Numbered from the stretch's first letter, positions 24,961-34,011 are shown. The stretch: DNA of 64,000 bases from 13-2-20CM-66-19 sp963824395 (GCA_963824395.1 CAWGPF010000003.1:1-64000); one strand, 5' to 3'. Made by a program: numbers and translations. The notes: generated by a model from the letters alone, not told the origin.

Positions 24961-26826
24961 GTGGTGTTCTTCCACCTGCTGCGCCGCGGACTCCCCGGGG
25001 GCTACCTCGGGGTGGACATGTTCTTCGTGCTCTCCGGCTACCTGATCACCGCGATCATTCACCGCGAGGCCCAGGCGCAGCAGTTCTCGCTGCGGCGTTT
25101 CTACGAGCGGCGCATCCGCCGCATCATGCCCGCGCTCCTCGCAGTGCTCGCCGTGACCACGCTGGCCGCGGTGGCGCTGCTTTTGCCCTCGGACCTGATC
25201 GGCTACGCCAGGAGTCTGCTCGCGACGCTCGTGTTCGGCGCCAACTTCTACTTCTGGCGCGACACCGACTACTTCGCCGCCGCCGCGGCGCAGAAGCCGC
25301 TGCTGCACATCTGGTCGCTCGGGGTCGAGGAGCAGTTCTACATCGTCTTTCCCCTGCTGCTCGTGGCGCTCGCGCGCTCGTGGCCGCGCGGCACGCTGCC
25401 GGTGATCGTGCTGCTCGCGCTCCTGTCGTTCGCGGCCAACGTGCTCGCCAACCTCGCCGGCGCAACGCTGCCGGCGTTCTTCCTGCTGCCGACGCGCGCC
25501 TGGGAGCTCGGCGCCGGCGCGGCGCTCGCGGTGCTGCCCGCCGCGCTCGCCCCGCAGGGGCGCGGGGCACGCGTGGCGGCGTGGCTCGGGGCCGCGCTGG
25601 TCCTCGCCGGCATCTTCGTGCCCTTCGAGGAGAGCATCGTTCCCGTGGCCCTGCCGGTGGTGGCAGGCACGGTGCTGCTGGTGCTGAGCGGTGAGCGCGA
25701 GACGCCCCTCCCCAACCGCCTGCTGAGCCGGCGCTCGGTGGTGTTCATCGGGCTGATCTCCTACTCCCTCTACCTGTGGCACTGGCCGATCATCGTGCTC
25801 GGCCAGTACTACCTGGTGCGCCCGTTCACCGTGCCCGAGGTGGCGCTGGCGCTGGCGCTCATGGGCGCCTGCGCGGTGCTCTCCTGGCGTTACGTGGAGC
25901 GGCCGTTCCGCAACAAGGCCCTGAGCGTGCGCACCGTGTGCCTCGTGGCTGCGGTGGCAGCGGCGGCGCTCGGCGCCGCGGCGGGGGCCCTGCTGCGGCA
26001 GCAGGGCCTGCCGGCGCGCTTCTCCGCGGCCGCCGCGGCGCTCAACGCGGCGGTCGGCACCAACTATCGCTGCCCGATCTCCGACTACCTGCCCTTCGGG
26101 CGCTCGCGCGCCTGCCTGATGAACCTGCCCTCGCGCGAGCCGCGCGACGCGCAGGTCGTACTGCTCGGCAACTCCCATGCGCAGATGTATGCGCCGCTGT
26201 GGGCGGGGATTCTGGCGCAGCGCGGGGAGAGCGGCCTTCTGGTACCGGTGAACGGCTGTCTGCCGACCCTCACCGTGAACATCTCCGGCGCCTGTGCCGC
26301 CACCGCCGCCGGCAATCTTGCCGCCGTCATGGCGCTGCCGCGTGCGCATACCGTGATTCTCGGGCTCAACTGGGTGCACGATGACCTGGTCGACGCCGCA
26401 GGCCGCGCGGTCGATGACCGCGACTCAACGACCCTGCTCGCGGGGCTGGATGACCTCATCAGCCGCCTGCACACCGCCGGACGGCGCGTGATCCTGATCG
26501 GTCCGCTGGCGGAGCCGGGCTGGGACGTGCCCTCGACGCTCGCCCGTCAGCTCGCCTTCGGACATGTGCCCGACCGGCCGGCCTTTGCGCCGAGTGCGCA
26601 GTTCTATGCGCGCTTCGGGAGGGCCCTCGCGCACTTCGAGCACCGCGGTGACGTCACCCTGGTGCGGCCTGACCTCACGCAGTGCCAGGCAGACCGATGC
26701 TATTATGTGCGCGACGGGCGCTCGCTGTTTTCCGACAGCAATCATCTGGCGGGCGCGGCGTTGCCGCAGTTCCGGGCTGCGTTTGCGGCGGCGCTCGCCG
26801 CGCCTGAGGCGGCTCCGCAGCGCTGA
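24961..26826 (+). CDS. OatA-like acyltransferase with SGNH domain (start uncertain)
   Basis: An acyltransferase-3 membrane domain (about 10 helices) followed by a periplasmic SGNH domain (LLGNSHAQMYAPLW; DSNHLAGAA as the Asp/His block). Such proteins O-acetylate peptidoglycan, O-antigen or capsule sugars. The given start is the first canonical codon (GTG), but the conserved family N-terminus is encoded in frame upstream: YRADVDGLRAIAVLA at 24916-24960, including the first helix. No ATG, GTG or TTG lies in this frame between the lon stop (24859-24861) and 24961. The true start is therefore a rare codon (ATC at 24874 and ATA at 24913 are in frame), or there is a sequence error. Probably cotranscribed with lon. 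Confidence 0.85.
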   Translation: MVFFHLLRRGLPGGYLGVDMFFVLSGYLITAIIHREAQAQQFSLRRFYERRIRRIMPALLAVLAVTTLAAVALLLPSDLIGYARSLLATLVFGANFYFWRDTDYFAAAAAQKPLLHIWSLGVEEQFYIVFPLLLVALARSWPRGTLPVIVLLALLSFAANVLANLAGATLPAFFLLPTRAWELGAGAALAVLPAALAPQGRGARVAAWLGAALVLAGIFVPFEESIVPVALPVVAGTVLLVLSGERETPLPNRLLSRRSVVFIGLISYSLYLWHWPIIVLGQYYLVRPFTVPEVALALALMGACAVLSWRYVERPFRNKALSVRTVCLVAAVAAAALGAAAGALLRQQGLPARFSAAAAALNAAVGTNYRCPISDYLPFGRSRACLMNLPSREPRDAQVVLLGNSHAQMYAPLWAGILAQRGESGLLVPVNGCLPTLTVNISGACAATAAGNLAAVMALPRAHTVILGLNWVHDDLVDAAGRAVDDRDSTTLLAGLDDLISRLHTAGRRVILIGPLAEPGWDVPSTLARQLAFGHVPDRPAFAPSAQFYARFGRALAHFEHRGDVTLVRPDLTQCQADRCYYVRDGRSLFSDSNHLAGAALPQFRAAFAAALAAPEAAPQR

Positions 26827-26857
26827 CGCGCCGGACGGCGGATTTCGATCGGAAGTC

Positions 26858-26933
26858 GGGTGCTTAGCTCAGCTGGTAGAGCGTCGCCCTTACAAGGCGA
26901 ATGTCGGCGGTTCGATCCCGTCAGCACCCACCA
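26858..26933 (+). tRNA. tRNA-Val (anticodon UAC)
   Basis: A 76-nt tRNA with acceptor stem gggtgct/agcaccc, D arm GCTCAGCTGGTAGAGC, anticodon stem tcgcc/ggcga with loop cttacaa (anticodon TAC), a TTCGATC T-loop and an encoded CCA. It begins 31 nt after the acyltransferase stop. Confidence 0.97.
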
Positions 26934-27129
26934 AATTCAATCAGTTATCTGAATCTGCGGTTGTGCAGCGTGTGAGAGCCGCACCTCGGTCTTCGACACG
27001 AGCGACGGAAAGCGTCCATCGTGCGCCCTGGCCTGATCGACATCGGCAGGTCCTCATGTCGAAACCCACCCTCATCGTTCGTCGTAGGTCTGCAGACGTC
27101 TCAACACTTAAGCCCGCTAAGGAGAACTC

Positions 27130-27489
27130 ATGGCTACGGTCACGCTAAAGAAATTCCTGGTCCTCTATCTGGTGCCGGTAGCCGTCATGGCGGACTGGGC
27201 CAAGACCGATCCGGCCACGAGGAAAGCCGCCGAAGAAAAGATGCAAGGCGAGTGGCAACGCTGGATGGGCGAGCACGCCAAGATGATCACCCTGATGGAG
27301 GCCGCGGGTAAGACCAAGGCCGTGACCTCAGCCGGTATCACAGATATCAAGAATGACGTCATGCTGTATTCGATTGTGGAGGCCGACAGTCACGAGAGCG
27401 CCGCCAAGGCGTTCGCTCACCATCCACATCTCACGATCCCGCAGTCCTCTATCCAGGTGATGGAAGTGAGGCCCATGGGCCCTGCCTAG
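27130..27489 (+). CDS. Small YCII/dimeric alpha-beta barrel-like protein
   Basis: 119 residues with AAGGAG 7 nt before the ATG. The sequence KKFLVLYLVPVAVMADWAKT starts like YCII/DGPF-type proteins, and VMLYSIVEADSHESAAKAFAHHPHL matches their second beta-alpha unit (a strand, then an ES-x-x-A-A-x-A helix and a P-x-L turn). These small proteins form dimeric alpha+beta barrels and are often linked to sigma factors or stress enzymes, but reactions are rarely known. It stands alone after tRNA-Val; about 200 nt upstream show no gene. A hairpin follows 8 nt after its stop. Confidence 0.75.
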   Translation: MATVTLKKFLVLYLVPVAVMADWAKTDPATRKAAEEKMQGEWQRWMGEHAKMITLMEAAGKTKAVTSAGITDIKNDVMLYSIVEADSHESAAKAFAHHPHLTIPQSSIQVMEVRPMGPA

Positions 27490-27497
27490 CTCCGGGT

Positions 27498-27524
27498 ACG
27501 ATCACATCGGTCCTTTGTGATCGT
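27498..27524 (+). terminator. Hairpin after the YCII-like gene
   Basis: A perfect 9-bp inverted repeat acgatcaca/tgtgatcgt with a 9-nt loop, 8 nt after the stop at 27489 and followed by TTTAAG. The position fits a terminator, but the T-tract is only three bases. The half-sites resemble a CRP-type TGTGA motif but are in inverted order, so this is not a CRP site. Confidence 0.45.
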
Positions 27525-27655
27525 TTAAGACAACGTATGGCGTGGTAAGGCCCCATCGTGGGGACTTCCACGTGGAAACCTGCGCGCGCACCGAACCGAG
27601 GGGACTGCTAGGATCGTGCGCCCTACGAGTCATAACCCCCTGGAAAGAGCCCCAC

Positions 27656-28399
27656 ATGGAAACTCCTACAAATAGCTGCGGCCAAGAGGCGCGCTCGAAC
27701 GGCACCGCGGCCTTACACGGGGCGCACCTGAAGACGCTCGAAGACCTGTTTCGCCATCCGGCGGCTCACAATCTTGAGTGGATGAATGTCGTCACGCTGA
27801 TCGAGAAGATCGGAGTCGTGCACCGGCGCACCGATAACAAGTTCGCCTTCGACGTCGCCGGTCAGCATTACGTGATGCACAAGCCGCACGCCAAGGAGCT
27901 CAGCAGTTCTGAGGTCGCGGACCTGCGGCATTTCCTGCAGCGGGCGGGCTGGTCGGCCGCGGGACAGTCGGCTGCGGCGGTCCCTGCGCCGGCAGCGCTG
28001 AGCCTCATGGTGGCGGTGGATCATCACGGCGCCCGGATTTACCGGATCGATGCGGCGGCGGGTGACTCGGCCAGGCTCGAAATCAGACCGTACGATCCGC
28101 ACCACTTCCTGCATCACCTCACGCATAAGGATCAGTCGCGGGAGCAGGGCCAGCGGGCGCCGGAGGAGCCTCAGTTCTACCAGCGCATTGCCGAGGCCTT
28201 AGCGAGCGCCGGTAGGATTGTCGTGGTCGGGCATGGGACCGGCAAGAGCAATGCGGCGCAGCACCTCATGGAGTATCTGCGCACGCATCACCGCGAAACG
28301 TATGGGCGGGTGGTGCGTGAGGTGGAAGCGGATCTCTCGGCTGTTACCACCCCACAGCTGGTGCAGCTCGCGGAGCAGGCTCTGACTCCATCAGCCTGA
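27656..28399 (+). CDS. HicA-like domain fused to eRF1-like (baeRF-type) domain
   Basis: 247 residues; the ATG at 27656 is chosen over an earlier GTG because a GAAAGAG lies before it and the upstream codons are not protein-like. Residues 25-100 resemble a HicA/dsRBD-like small domain (LEDLFRHP start, WMNVVTLIEKIG, then FDVAGQHYVMHKPHAKELSS). Residues 115-245 resemble domain 3 of eukaryote-type release factor 1 found in bacterial baeRF proteins (SLMVAVDHHGARIYRID, VVGHGTGKSNAAQHLMEYL, LVQLAEQAL). baeRFs are thought to act on ribosomes, perhaps in rescue or antibiotic response. No partner antitoxin (HicB) is present. Fold assignments are by eye. Confidence 0.65.
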   Translation: METPTNSCGQEARSNGTAALHGAHLKTLEDLFRHPAAHNLEWMNVVTLIEKIGVVHRRTDNKFAFDVAGQHYVMHKPHAKELSSSEVADLRHFLQRAGWSAAGQSAAAVPAPAALSLMVAVDHHGARIYRIDAAAGDSARLEIRPYDPHHFLHHLTHKDQSREQGQRAPEEPQFYQRIAEALASAGRIVVVGHGTGKSNAAQHLMEYLRTHHRETYGRVVREVEADLSAVTTPQLVQLAEQALTPSA

Positions 28400-28440
28400 A
28401 GAGGCTTTGGGATCGTGAGCCAGGCACAGGGGTTCGAGCC

Positions 28441-29402
28441 CTACTGACGCTCCAGCACGTTAGTCCACAGCCGGCGCAGGCTCTCAAGACCTCCGGCCGT
28501 GGAACTCCATAAGGTTGCGTCGCCAACCAGCAGCGTGCCGGGGAAAACTCCGGGCCGTGACTGCAGGAGTGCGTTGAAGCTCGCGCGACCGTCCGCGGTA
28601 AAGGGGCGGGGTGGCGCGGCTGCGCTGACCGACTGTCGCGCCAGCACGTCGAGCTTCGCCGCGGCATCAGCCAGCGGCTCAAGATGCGGCAGGTGCGGGT
28701 GCAGATTGAAAGTGTTCACCCCGTGCAGGATCCCGAGCCGATCCAGTGCGGCGTCGGTCTCGATGGGCGCGGGTGCCCCGTCGGCTGCGGCGGCGGGGCG
28801 CAGGCCGAAACGATTCTCCACCGCAACACCAAGAGCGTGCAGCAGCTCGCGGGCGAAGCCGCCAAAGCGCTGCTGAGGCGGTATGGCCCGGTCGCCGTGG
28901 TGGTGGAACTGCTCTGCTGCCGCGCCCGCTGCAGTTCAACGGAAAGCTGCTCCGGAGCGCCGATATCGTGATGCGGGCAGACGAACACCAGGTGCCCGGG
29001 GTTCTCGAGGAACTGCCGTAACGCGGCCACCTCGGCGGGCGTCGCCTGCTGCCGGTCCTGAATGAATCAAAGCTGATTATCAGCAGCGTGGTGGCGCACT
29101 CCAGCAGCGTGGGCGTAAGTGCCGTGGAACGGCCGCTCCTGCTCACCCGCTCGAACTCCTCGAGCGCGCCTCCGGCTGCGCGGGCCTGCTCGACGAAGGC
29201 GACGAAATTCTGCCGCAGCACGTGGGTAAAGAATCCGGCGATACTCTGCTCGAAGAGCGCGGGGTCCGACAGCGACTCGTAGCGGATAGAGAATCCGTCG
29301 CAGCTCAAACAGCGTCGGAAAGCGGTTCTCGGTGACCTCGAGTGGCGCAGCGATTTCGCGCGTGGCGTCCCAGGAGTGGTAAACGATCGTTCGGCGGCTC
29401 AT
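28441..29402 (-). pseudogene. Decayed gene with three frameshifts
   Basis: The minus strand encodes one continuous protein only if the frame changes three times: frame A from the ATG at 29402 (MSRRTIVYHSWDATREIAAP) to about 29310; frame B (SLSDPALFEQSIAGFF ... LLIISF) to about 29055; frame C (QDRQQATPAEVAALRQFL ... CPHHDIGAPEQLSVELQRA) to about 28935; and frame D (HHHGDRAIPPQQRFGGFA ... VENRFGLRPAAAADG) to the stop at 28441. All four pieces are protein-like and read through each other. Neighbouring genes have no such breaks, so this is probably real decay. The product would be about 320 residues; I do not recognise the family. Confidence 0.6.
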
Positions 29403-29698
29403 GCGGGTGGCCCTGGCCGGCGTAGCGTGCGCCGCGGCGTGCATCTGAGCATGTGACACGCGGCGTTTGCAACGCGTCAGCGATGCGGCACCGCGGCGCG
29501 CGGAAACAGCGAAGAGCACCGTCACGCCGCACCACAGCCTCGCTTGCAGACTGAGGCCGGGGGCGGCATAGATGAAATACCACGAGATTCTTGCGGCCAT
29601 TGATGCCATCTATCAGCGTCATTGACACAAACGACAGCGCGCTTGCGCTGGCGGTCATATATTGAGCGCACTACCTTCTTCTGAGCGGAAGCATCACC
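29403..29698. other. Intergenic region upstream of katG
   Basis: Contains a TTGACA at 29622-29627 but no -10 box at the right distance (TATATT at 29658-29663 is 30 nt further), so the katG promoter is not certain; an activator-dependent promoter such as an OxyR-controlled one would fit a weak core. No gene is seen. Confidence 0.4.
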
Positions 29699-31888
29699 AT
29701 GGAAAGCGTCGCGGAAGCCAAGTGCCCCTTCAGCCACAGCTTCGGGGGCGGCACGTCCAACAAGGACTGGTGGCCGAAACATCTGCCACTCGACCTGCTG
29801 CATCAGCATTCGTCCAAGTCCAGCCCGATGGCGGCGGATTTCAACTACGCCAAGGCATTCGCGGACCTCGATTTCGCCGCCCTGAAGCGCGACCTCGCGG
29901 CACTCATGACGGACTCGCAGGACTGGTGGCCGGCCGACTTCGGCCATTACGGTCCGTTATTCATCCGCATGGCGTGGCACAGCGCCGGCACCTACCGCAT
30001 CGGCGACGGCCGCGGCGGTGGCGGCCGGGGCCAGCAGCGCTTTGCGCCCCTCAACAGCTGGCCGGACAACACCAATCTGGAGAAGGCGCGCCGGCTGCTG
30101 TGGCCGATCAAGCAGAAATACGGACGTGGCATCTCCTGGGCCGACCTCATGATCCTCACCGGTAACGTCGCCCTGGAAACCATGGGCTTCAAGACCTTCG
30201 GCTTCGGTGCGGGGCGGGCGGACGTCTGGGAGCCCGATCACGACGTCTCCTGGGGCACGGAGAAGACCTGGCTCGGCGCCGACACCCGCTACTCTGGGGA
30301 GCGCGAGCTCGCCAATCCGCTGGCGGCGGTGCAGATGGGCCTCATCTACGTGAATCCGGAAGGGCCCAACGGCAATCCTGATCCGGTGGCAGCGGCCCGC
30401 GACATCCGCGAGACCTTTGGCCGCATGGCGATGAATGACGAGGAAACCGTGGCGCTGATCGCCGGCGGCCACACCTTCGGCAAGACTCACGGTGCCGGTC
30501 CCGCCTCCCACGTCGGTGCGGATCCGGAAGACGGGGACCTCGAGGCGCAGGGCCTCGGCTGGAAGAGCACCTTCGGCACCGGCTGGGCGGGCGATGCGAT
30601 CACGAGTGGTCTCGAAGTGACGTGGACGTCGACGCCGACGCGCTGGAGCAACGACTTCTTCAGCAACCTGTTCGGGTACGAATGGGAGCTGACCCGCAGC
30701 CCGGCGGGTGCTCACCAGTGGCAGCCCAAGAACGGCGCCGGCGCCGGCACGGTCCCGGACGCGCACGACAAGTCGAAGCGCCTGGCGCCCGCCATGCTGA
30801 CGACCGATCTTGCGCTGCGGTTCGATCCGGCCTACGAGAAAATCTCGCGCCGCTTCCTTGAGCATCCCGAGAAGTTCGCGGATGCTTTCGCGCGCGCCTG
30901 GTTCAAGCTCACGCACCGCGACATGGGTCCGCGCTCGCGCTACCTCGGCCCGGAGGTGCCCAAGGAAGAGCTGCTCTGGCAGGACCCGGTTCCGGCGCTG
31001 GACCATGCGCTCATCGACGCGCAGGACATCGCGACGCTCAAGAGCCGGATCCTGGCCTCCGGGCTCACGATCGCGCAGCTCGTCTCGACGGCATGGGCCG
31101 CGGCGTCCACGTTCCGTGGCTCCGACAAGCGCGGCGGGGCCAATGGCGCGCGCATCCGTCTGGCGCCGCAGAAAGACTGGGCCGTCAATCAGCCGGCACA
31201 GCTGGCGCAGGTGCTCACGAAGCTCACGCAGATCCTCACCGACTTCAACACGTCTCAGGCGGGGGGCAAGCGCGTCTCACTCGCCGACCTGATCGTCCTT
31301 GGCGGCTGCGCCGGCGTCGAGCAGGCCGCACGCCATGCCGGTCAGAACGTGCAGGTCCCGTTTGCGCCAGGGCGCACGGACGCCTCGCAGGGGCAGACGG
31401 ATGTCGAGTCCTTTGCGGTGCTCGAGCCGGCGGCCGATGGCTTTCGCAACTACCAGAAGAGTGGCACCACGGGTGCGGCCGAGGCGCTGCTGCTCGACAA
31501 GGCACAGCTCCTCACGCTGACGGCGCCGGAGATGACGGTACTGATCGGCGGCCTGCGCGTGCTCAACGTCAACGTCGCCGGCAGCAGGCACGGCGTCTTC
31601 ACCAGGAGGCCGGAGGCGCTCACCAATGACTTCTTCAAGAATCTGCTGGACATGGGCACGCAATGGACGGCGACCTCACCGGCCAAGGACCTCTACGAGG
31701 GCCGCGATCGCCACAGCGGGGAGCTGAAGTGGACGGCGACGCGCGCCGATCTGGTGTTCGGCTCGAACTCGCAGCTGCGCGCCCTGGCGGAAGTTTACGG
31801 CAGCTCGGACGCACAGGAGCAATTCGTCGGCGCGTTCGTCGCCGCCTGGAACAAGGTGATGAACCTCGACCGGTTCGACCTCAGGTAG
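29699..31888 (+). CDS. katG: Catalase-peroxidase
   Basis: 729 residues, typical KatG length; bifunctional haem enzyme that destroys hydrogen peroxide and acts as a broad peroxidase (the isoniazid activator in mycobacteria). The N-terminal haem domain has the distal RMAWHSAGTYR motif (Arg-Trp-His), the proximal GGHTFGKTHG His, and the Trp-Tyr-Met adduct partners in MAWHSAG, MGLIYVNPEGP and FGRMAMND. The duplicated C-terminal domain lacks haem ligands, as usual. N-terminal CPFSHSFGGG is a common KatG start. ATG with GAGCGGAAG upstream. It protects against oxidative stress; the NRAMP-like transporter converges on it downstream. Confidence 0.98.
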   Translation: MESVAEAKCPFSHSFGGGTSNKDWWPKHLPLDLLHQHSSKSSPMAADFNYAKAFADLDFAALKRDLAALMTDSQDWWPADFGHYGPLFIRMAWHSAGTYRIGDGRGGGGRGQQRFAPLNSWPDNTNLEKARRLLWPIKQKYGRGISWADLMILTGNVALETMGFKTFGFGAGRADVWEPDHDVSWGTEKTWLGADTRYSGERELANPLAAVQMGLIYVNPEGPNGNPDPVAAARDIRETFGRMAMNDEETVALIAGGHTFGKTHGAGPASHVGADPEDGDLEAQGLGWKSTFGTGWAGDAITSGLEVTWTSTPTRWSNDFFSNLFGYEWELTRSPAGAHQWQPKNGAGAGTVPDAHDKSKRLAPAMLTTDLALRFDPAYEKISRRFLEHPEKFADAFARAWFKLTHRDMGPRSRYLGPEVPKEELLWQDPVPALDHALIDAQDIATLKSRILASGLTIAQLVSTAWAAASTFRGSDKRGGANGARIRLAPQKDWAVNQPAQLAQVLTKLTQILTDFNTSQAGGKRVSLADLIVLGGCAGVEQAARHAGQNVQVPFAPGRTDASQGQTDVESFAVLEPAADGFRNYQKSGTTGAAEALLLDKAQLLTLTAPEMTVLIGGLRVLNVNVAGSRHGVFTRRPEALTNDFFKNLLDMGTQWTATSPAKDLYEGRDRHSGELKWTATRADLVFGSNSQLRALAEVYGSSDAQEQFVGAFVAAWNKVMNLDRFDLR

Positions 31889-31911
31889 CCAGCCGGCGGG
31901 GTGGAGACGGA

Positions 31912-33321
31912 CTAGGCCGCGAGTGACAGGACGATGAAGAAAGTCGCGGCGATCGCCATGACGAGGGTGGCGATCCATCCGACCGCCCGTGCGGCGCGCG
32001 AGATGCAGAACTGGCCCATGATGTCGCGCCGCGCGCCCATCAGCATGAGCAGCACCATGACCGGTACGGCCACGATGCCATTGATGACCGCGGCCCAGAT
32101 GAGCGCCTTGACGGGGCTGAGTGCGATGAGATTGGCGCCTGCGCCGAGGAACGTGGCGAGCGCGATCGTTGCGTAGAAGGCCTTCGCCTGCAGCGGTTGC
32201 CGCGCCAGTCCCACCGGCCATTTGCGCGCTTCCCCGAGCGCATAGGCTGCCGAGCCGGCGAGAACCGGAATGGACAGCAGGCCGGTGCCGATGATCCCCA
32301 GTGCGAAGAGCACGAACGCGCCTCGTCCGGCGAGCGGCCGCAGCGCCTCGGCGGCCTGTGCGGCGCTTGCGATCTCATGAATCCCGGCGCGGTGCAGCGT
32401 GGCGCCGGCGGTGACCAGGATGGCGAGCGCGACGAGATTGGAGACTCCCATGCCGATCAGGGTATCGAGACGGATCCGGGCGAGCGCACCGGGCCCTTGG
32501 AGGGGCTTGCTCAGCAGTGGCTCCTCCACCGGCAGCGCCTTGGTGTCCTCCACCTCCTGCGCCGCCTGCCAGAAGAACAGATACGGGCTGATCGTGGTCC
32601 CCAGGATGGCGACCACCGTGAGCCACAAGTCCCGGTCCAGCGAAAAGCGCGGCCACACGAGCCCGATGAGGACCGCGCGCCACGGAACATGCACCACGCA
32701 CACCGTGGCGACGTAGGCAAACAGGGAGAGGGTGAGCCACTTGAGGACGGCAACGTAACGGGTGTGGCTGAGGAGGACCTGGCCGAGGGTTGTGAGCAGG
32801 CCGTAGCCGAGCACGTAACCCCAGCTGGGCGGCGCGGGCACCAGCAGGCGGCTCGCCTCGGCCATCGCGGCAAGGTCTGCCCCGATGTTGAGCGTGTTGG
32901 CGACGAAGAGCAGGGCCACCACGCCCTGGAGCATCCAGCCCGGATAGTGCCTGCGCAGGTTCCCGGCAATCCCTGCGCCCGTGGTCCGGCCGATGCGCGC
33001 GCTGATGCTCTGGATGACCACCATGAGCGGGTAGGTCAGCAGCAGCGTCCACCCGAGGCGAAAGGCGTACTGAGCCCCCGCCTGGGCATAAGTGGCGATG
33101 CCGCTCGGATCATCATCGGCGGCACCCGTCACGAGCCCCGGGCCCAGCATCCGCGCGAGCCGGGGTTTGCTCGTATCGGCCGCCGAACGGCCCGGTGGCT
33201 TGCGGGATGTCCTCACGCGGCTTGGCGACCTGATCGGGTGGGCATGGGGCCGCTTGATCTGCACCTTGGGCGCATCAGTTTTGCCCCGTCCGGCAGCGGC
33301 GTCCTTAGGCGCCGCCCCCAT
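31912..33321 (-). CDS. NRAMP-family transporter with non-canonical metal site
   Basis: 469 residues with 11-12 membrane segments after a basic 55-residue N-terminus. The TM1 signature reads DDDPSG (about 69-74) where classical MntH has DPGN. TM6 reads GTTISPYLFFWQ (241-252) where MntH has the MPH motif, so the metal-binding Met and the His are replaced by Ser and Tyr. Substitutions of this kind occur in NRAMP-related groups whose substrates are not Mn/Fe (for example Mg or Al in characterised branches), so substrate should not be copied from MntH. It converges on katG (gap 23 nt). A later start near residue 58 is possible, since the first 50 residues are Pro/Arg-rich. Confidence 0.85.
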   Translation of the reverse strand: MGAAPKDAAAGRGKTDAPKVQIKRPHAHPIRSPSRVRTSRKPPGRSAADTSKPRLARMLGPGLVTGAADDDPSGIATYAQAGAQYAFRLGWTLLLTYPLMVVIQSISARIGRTTGAGIAGNLRRHYPGWMLQGVVALLFVANTLNIGADLAAMAEASRLLVPAPPSWGYVLGYGLLTTLGQVLLSHTRYVAVLKWLTLSLFAYVATVCVVHVPWRAVLIGLVWPRFSLDRDLWLTVVAILGTTISPYLFFWQAAQEVEDTKALPVEEPLLSKPLQGPGALARIRLDTLIGMGVSNLVALAILVTAGATLHRAGIHEIASAAQAAEALRPLAGRGAFVLFALGIIGTGLLSIPVLAGSAAYALGEARKWPVGLARQPLQAKAFYATIALATFLGAGANLIALSPVKALIWAAVINGIVAVPVMVLLMLMGARRDIMGQFCISRAARAVGWIATLVMAIAATFFIVLSLAA

Positions 33322-33350
33322 CGCCGTCTCAGCGATCGCCTACGACCCGC

Positions 33351-34001
33351 TCAGCCCTCTCCCGAGCCCCGCCGGGGTCGGCGCACGGCCCTGACTTTCC
33401 CCGTGCCGCCGCCGCCACAGAAGAACTGCTCCGCGCCGTCGGACTCCAGGCCCGAGACGTGCACGCCGGCTGGCATCTGCAGACTTTCCAGTACTGCCCC
33501 GGTCGCCGGGTCCACCCGCCGCAGTTCGCTCTCATCACCCTCCCACGTAGCGTGCCACAGCTCGCCCTCGACCCAGGTGACGCCGGTGACGAAGCGGTCC
33601 GACTCGATGGTGCGCAGGATCGCCCCGGTCGCCGGGTCCACCTGATGGATCCTGCGGCCGCGGTAGTTACCGACCCATAGCGTCCCTTCCGCCCAGGTCA
33701 GCCCCGAGTCCGCGCCGCCCCCGGGGGCGGGTATCGTCGCGAGCGTGCGCCCGGTGTGCGGATCGATCTTATCGATACGGTCTTCGGTCAGCTGGAACAG
33801 GTGGCGACCGTCGAAGGCGGTGCCCGCGTGTGCCGCCACTGCCAGCGTGCGCTTGAGCTCGCCGCTGGCCGGATCGAAGCCGTTCAGCCGGTCGCCGGAG
33901 GCGAACCAGACGTGCTGACCATCGAAGGTCACCCCGCCCACCCGGTCGGCGCCCGGGAACGGTCCGTATTCGCGCAGGATCTTCGCCACTTTTTTTGTCA
34001 T
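33351..34001 (-). CDS. Beta-propeller-like protein (PQQ/NHL-type repeats)
   Basis: 216 residues without a signal peptide. Repeats of about 42 residues carry the pattern GVTFDGQHVWFASGD-x-LNGFDPASGELKR, LTWAEGTLWVGNYRGRRIHQVDPATGAILR and VTWVEGELWHATWEGDESELRRVDPATGAVL: each pairs a W or F in a D/GxxLW strand with a DPATG turn. This resembles glutamine-cyclotransferase-type or Vgb-like blades, but 4-5 repeats are fewer than a closed propeller needs, so it may oligomerise or be truncated at the Arg/Gly-rich C-terminus. It lies 10 nt downstream of the TPR/winged-helix regulator on the same strand, so it is co-expressed with it and possibly senses a ligand. Confidence 0.7.
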   Translation of the reverse strand: MTKKVAKILREYGPFPGADRVGGVTFDGQHVWFASGDRLNGFDPASGELKRTLAVAAHAGTAFDGRHLFQLTEDRIDKIDPHTGRTLATIPAPGGGADSGLTWAEGTLWVGNYRGRRIHQVDPATGAILRTIESDRFVTGVTWVEGELWHATWEGDESELRRVDPATGAVLESLQMPAGVHVSGLESDGAEQFFCGGGGTGKVRAVRRPRRGSGEG

Positions 34002-34011
34002 GCGAATGATC

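Noticed and set aside
22300..26379. A 1359-codon open frame antisense to lon and the acyltransferase
   Set aside because: Its residues are dominated by His/Arg/Gly/Ala runs that mirror the G/C-rich third positions of lon. The sense strand encodes recognisable conserved proteins throughout.
27498..27524. CRP-like operator
   Set aside because: Half-sites are in the wrong order (TCACA before TGTGA) and the position is just after a stop codon.
29622..29663. TTGACA and TATATT as the katG promoter
   Set aside because: Spacing is 30 nt, outside the sigma-70 range.
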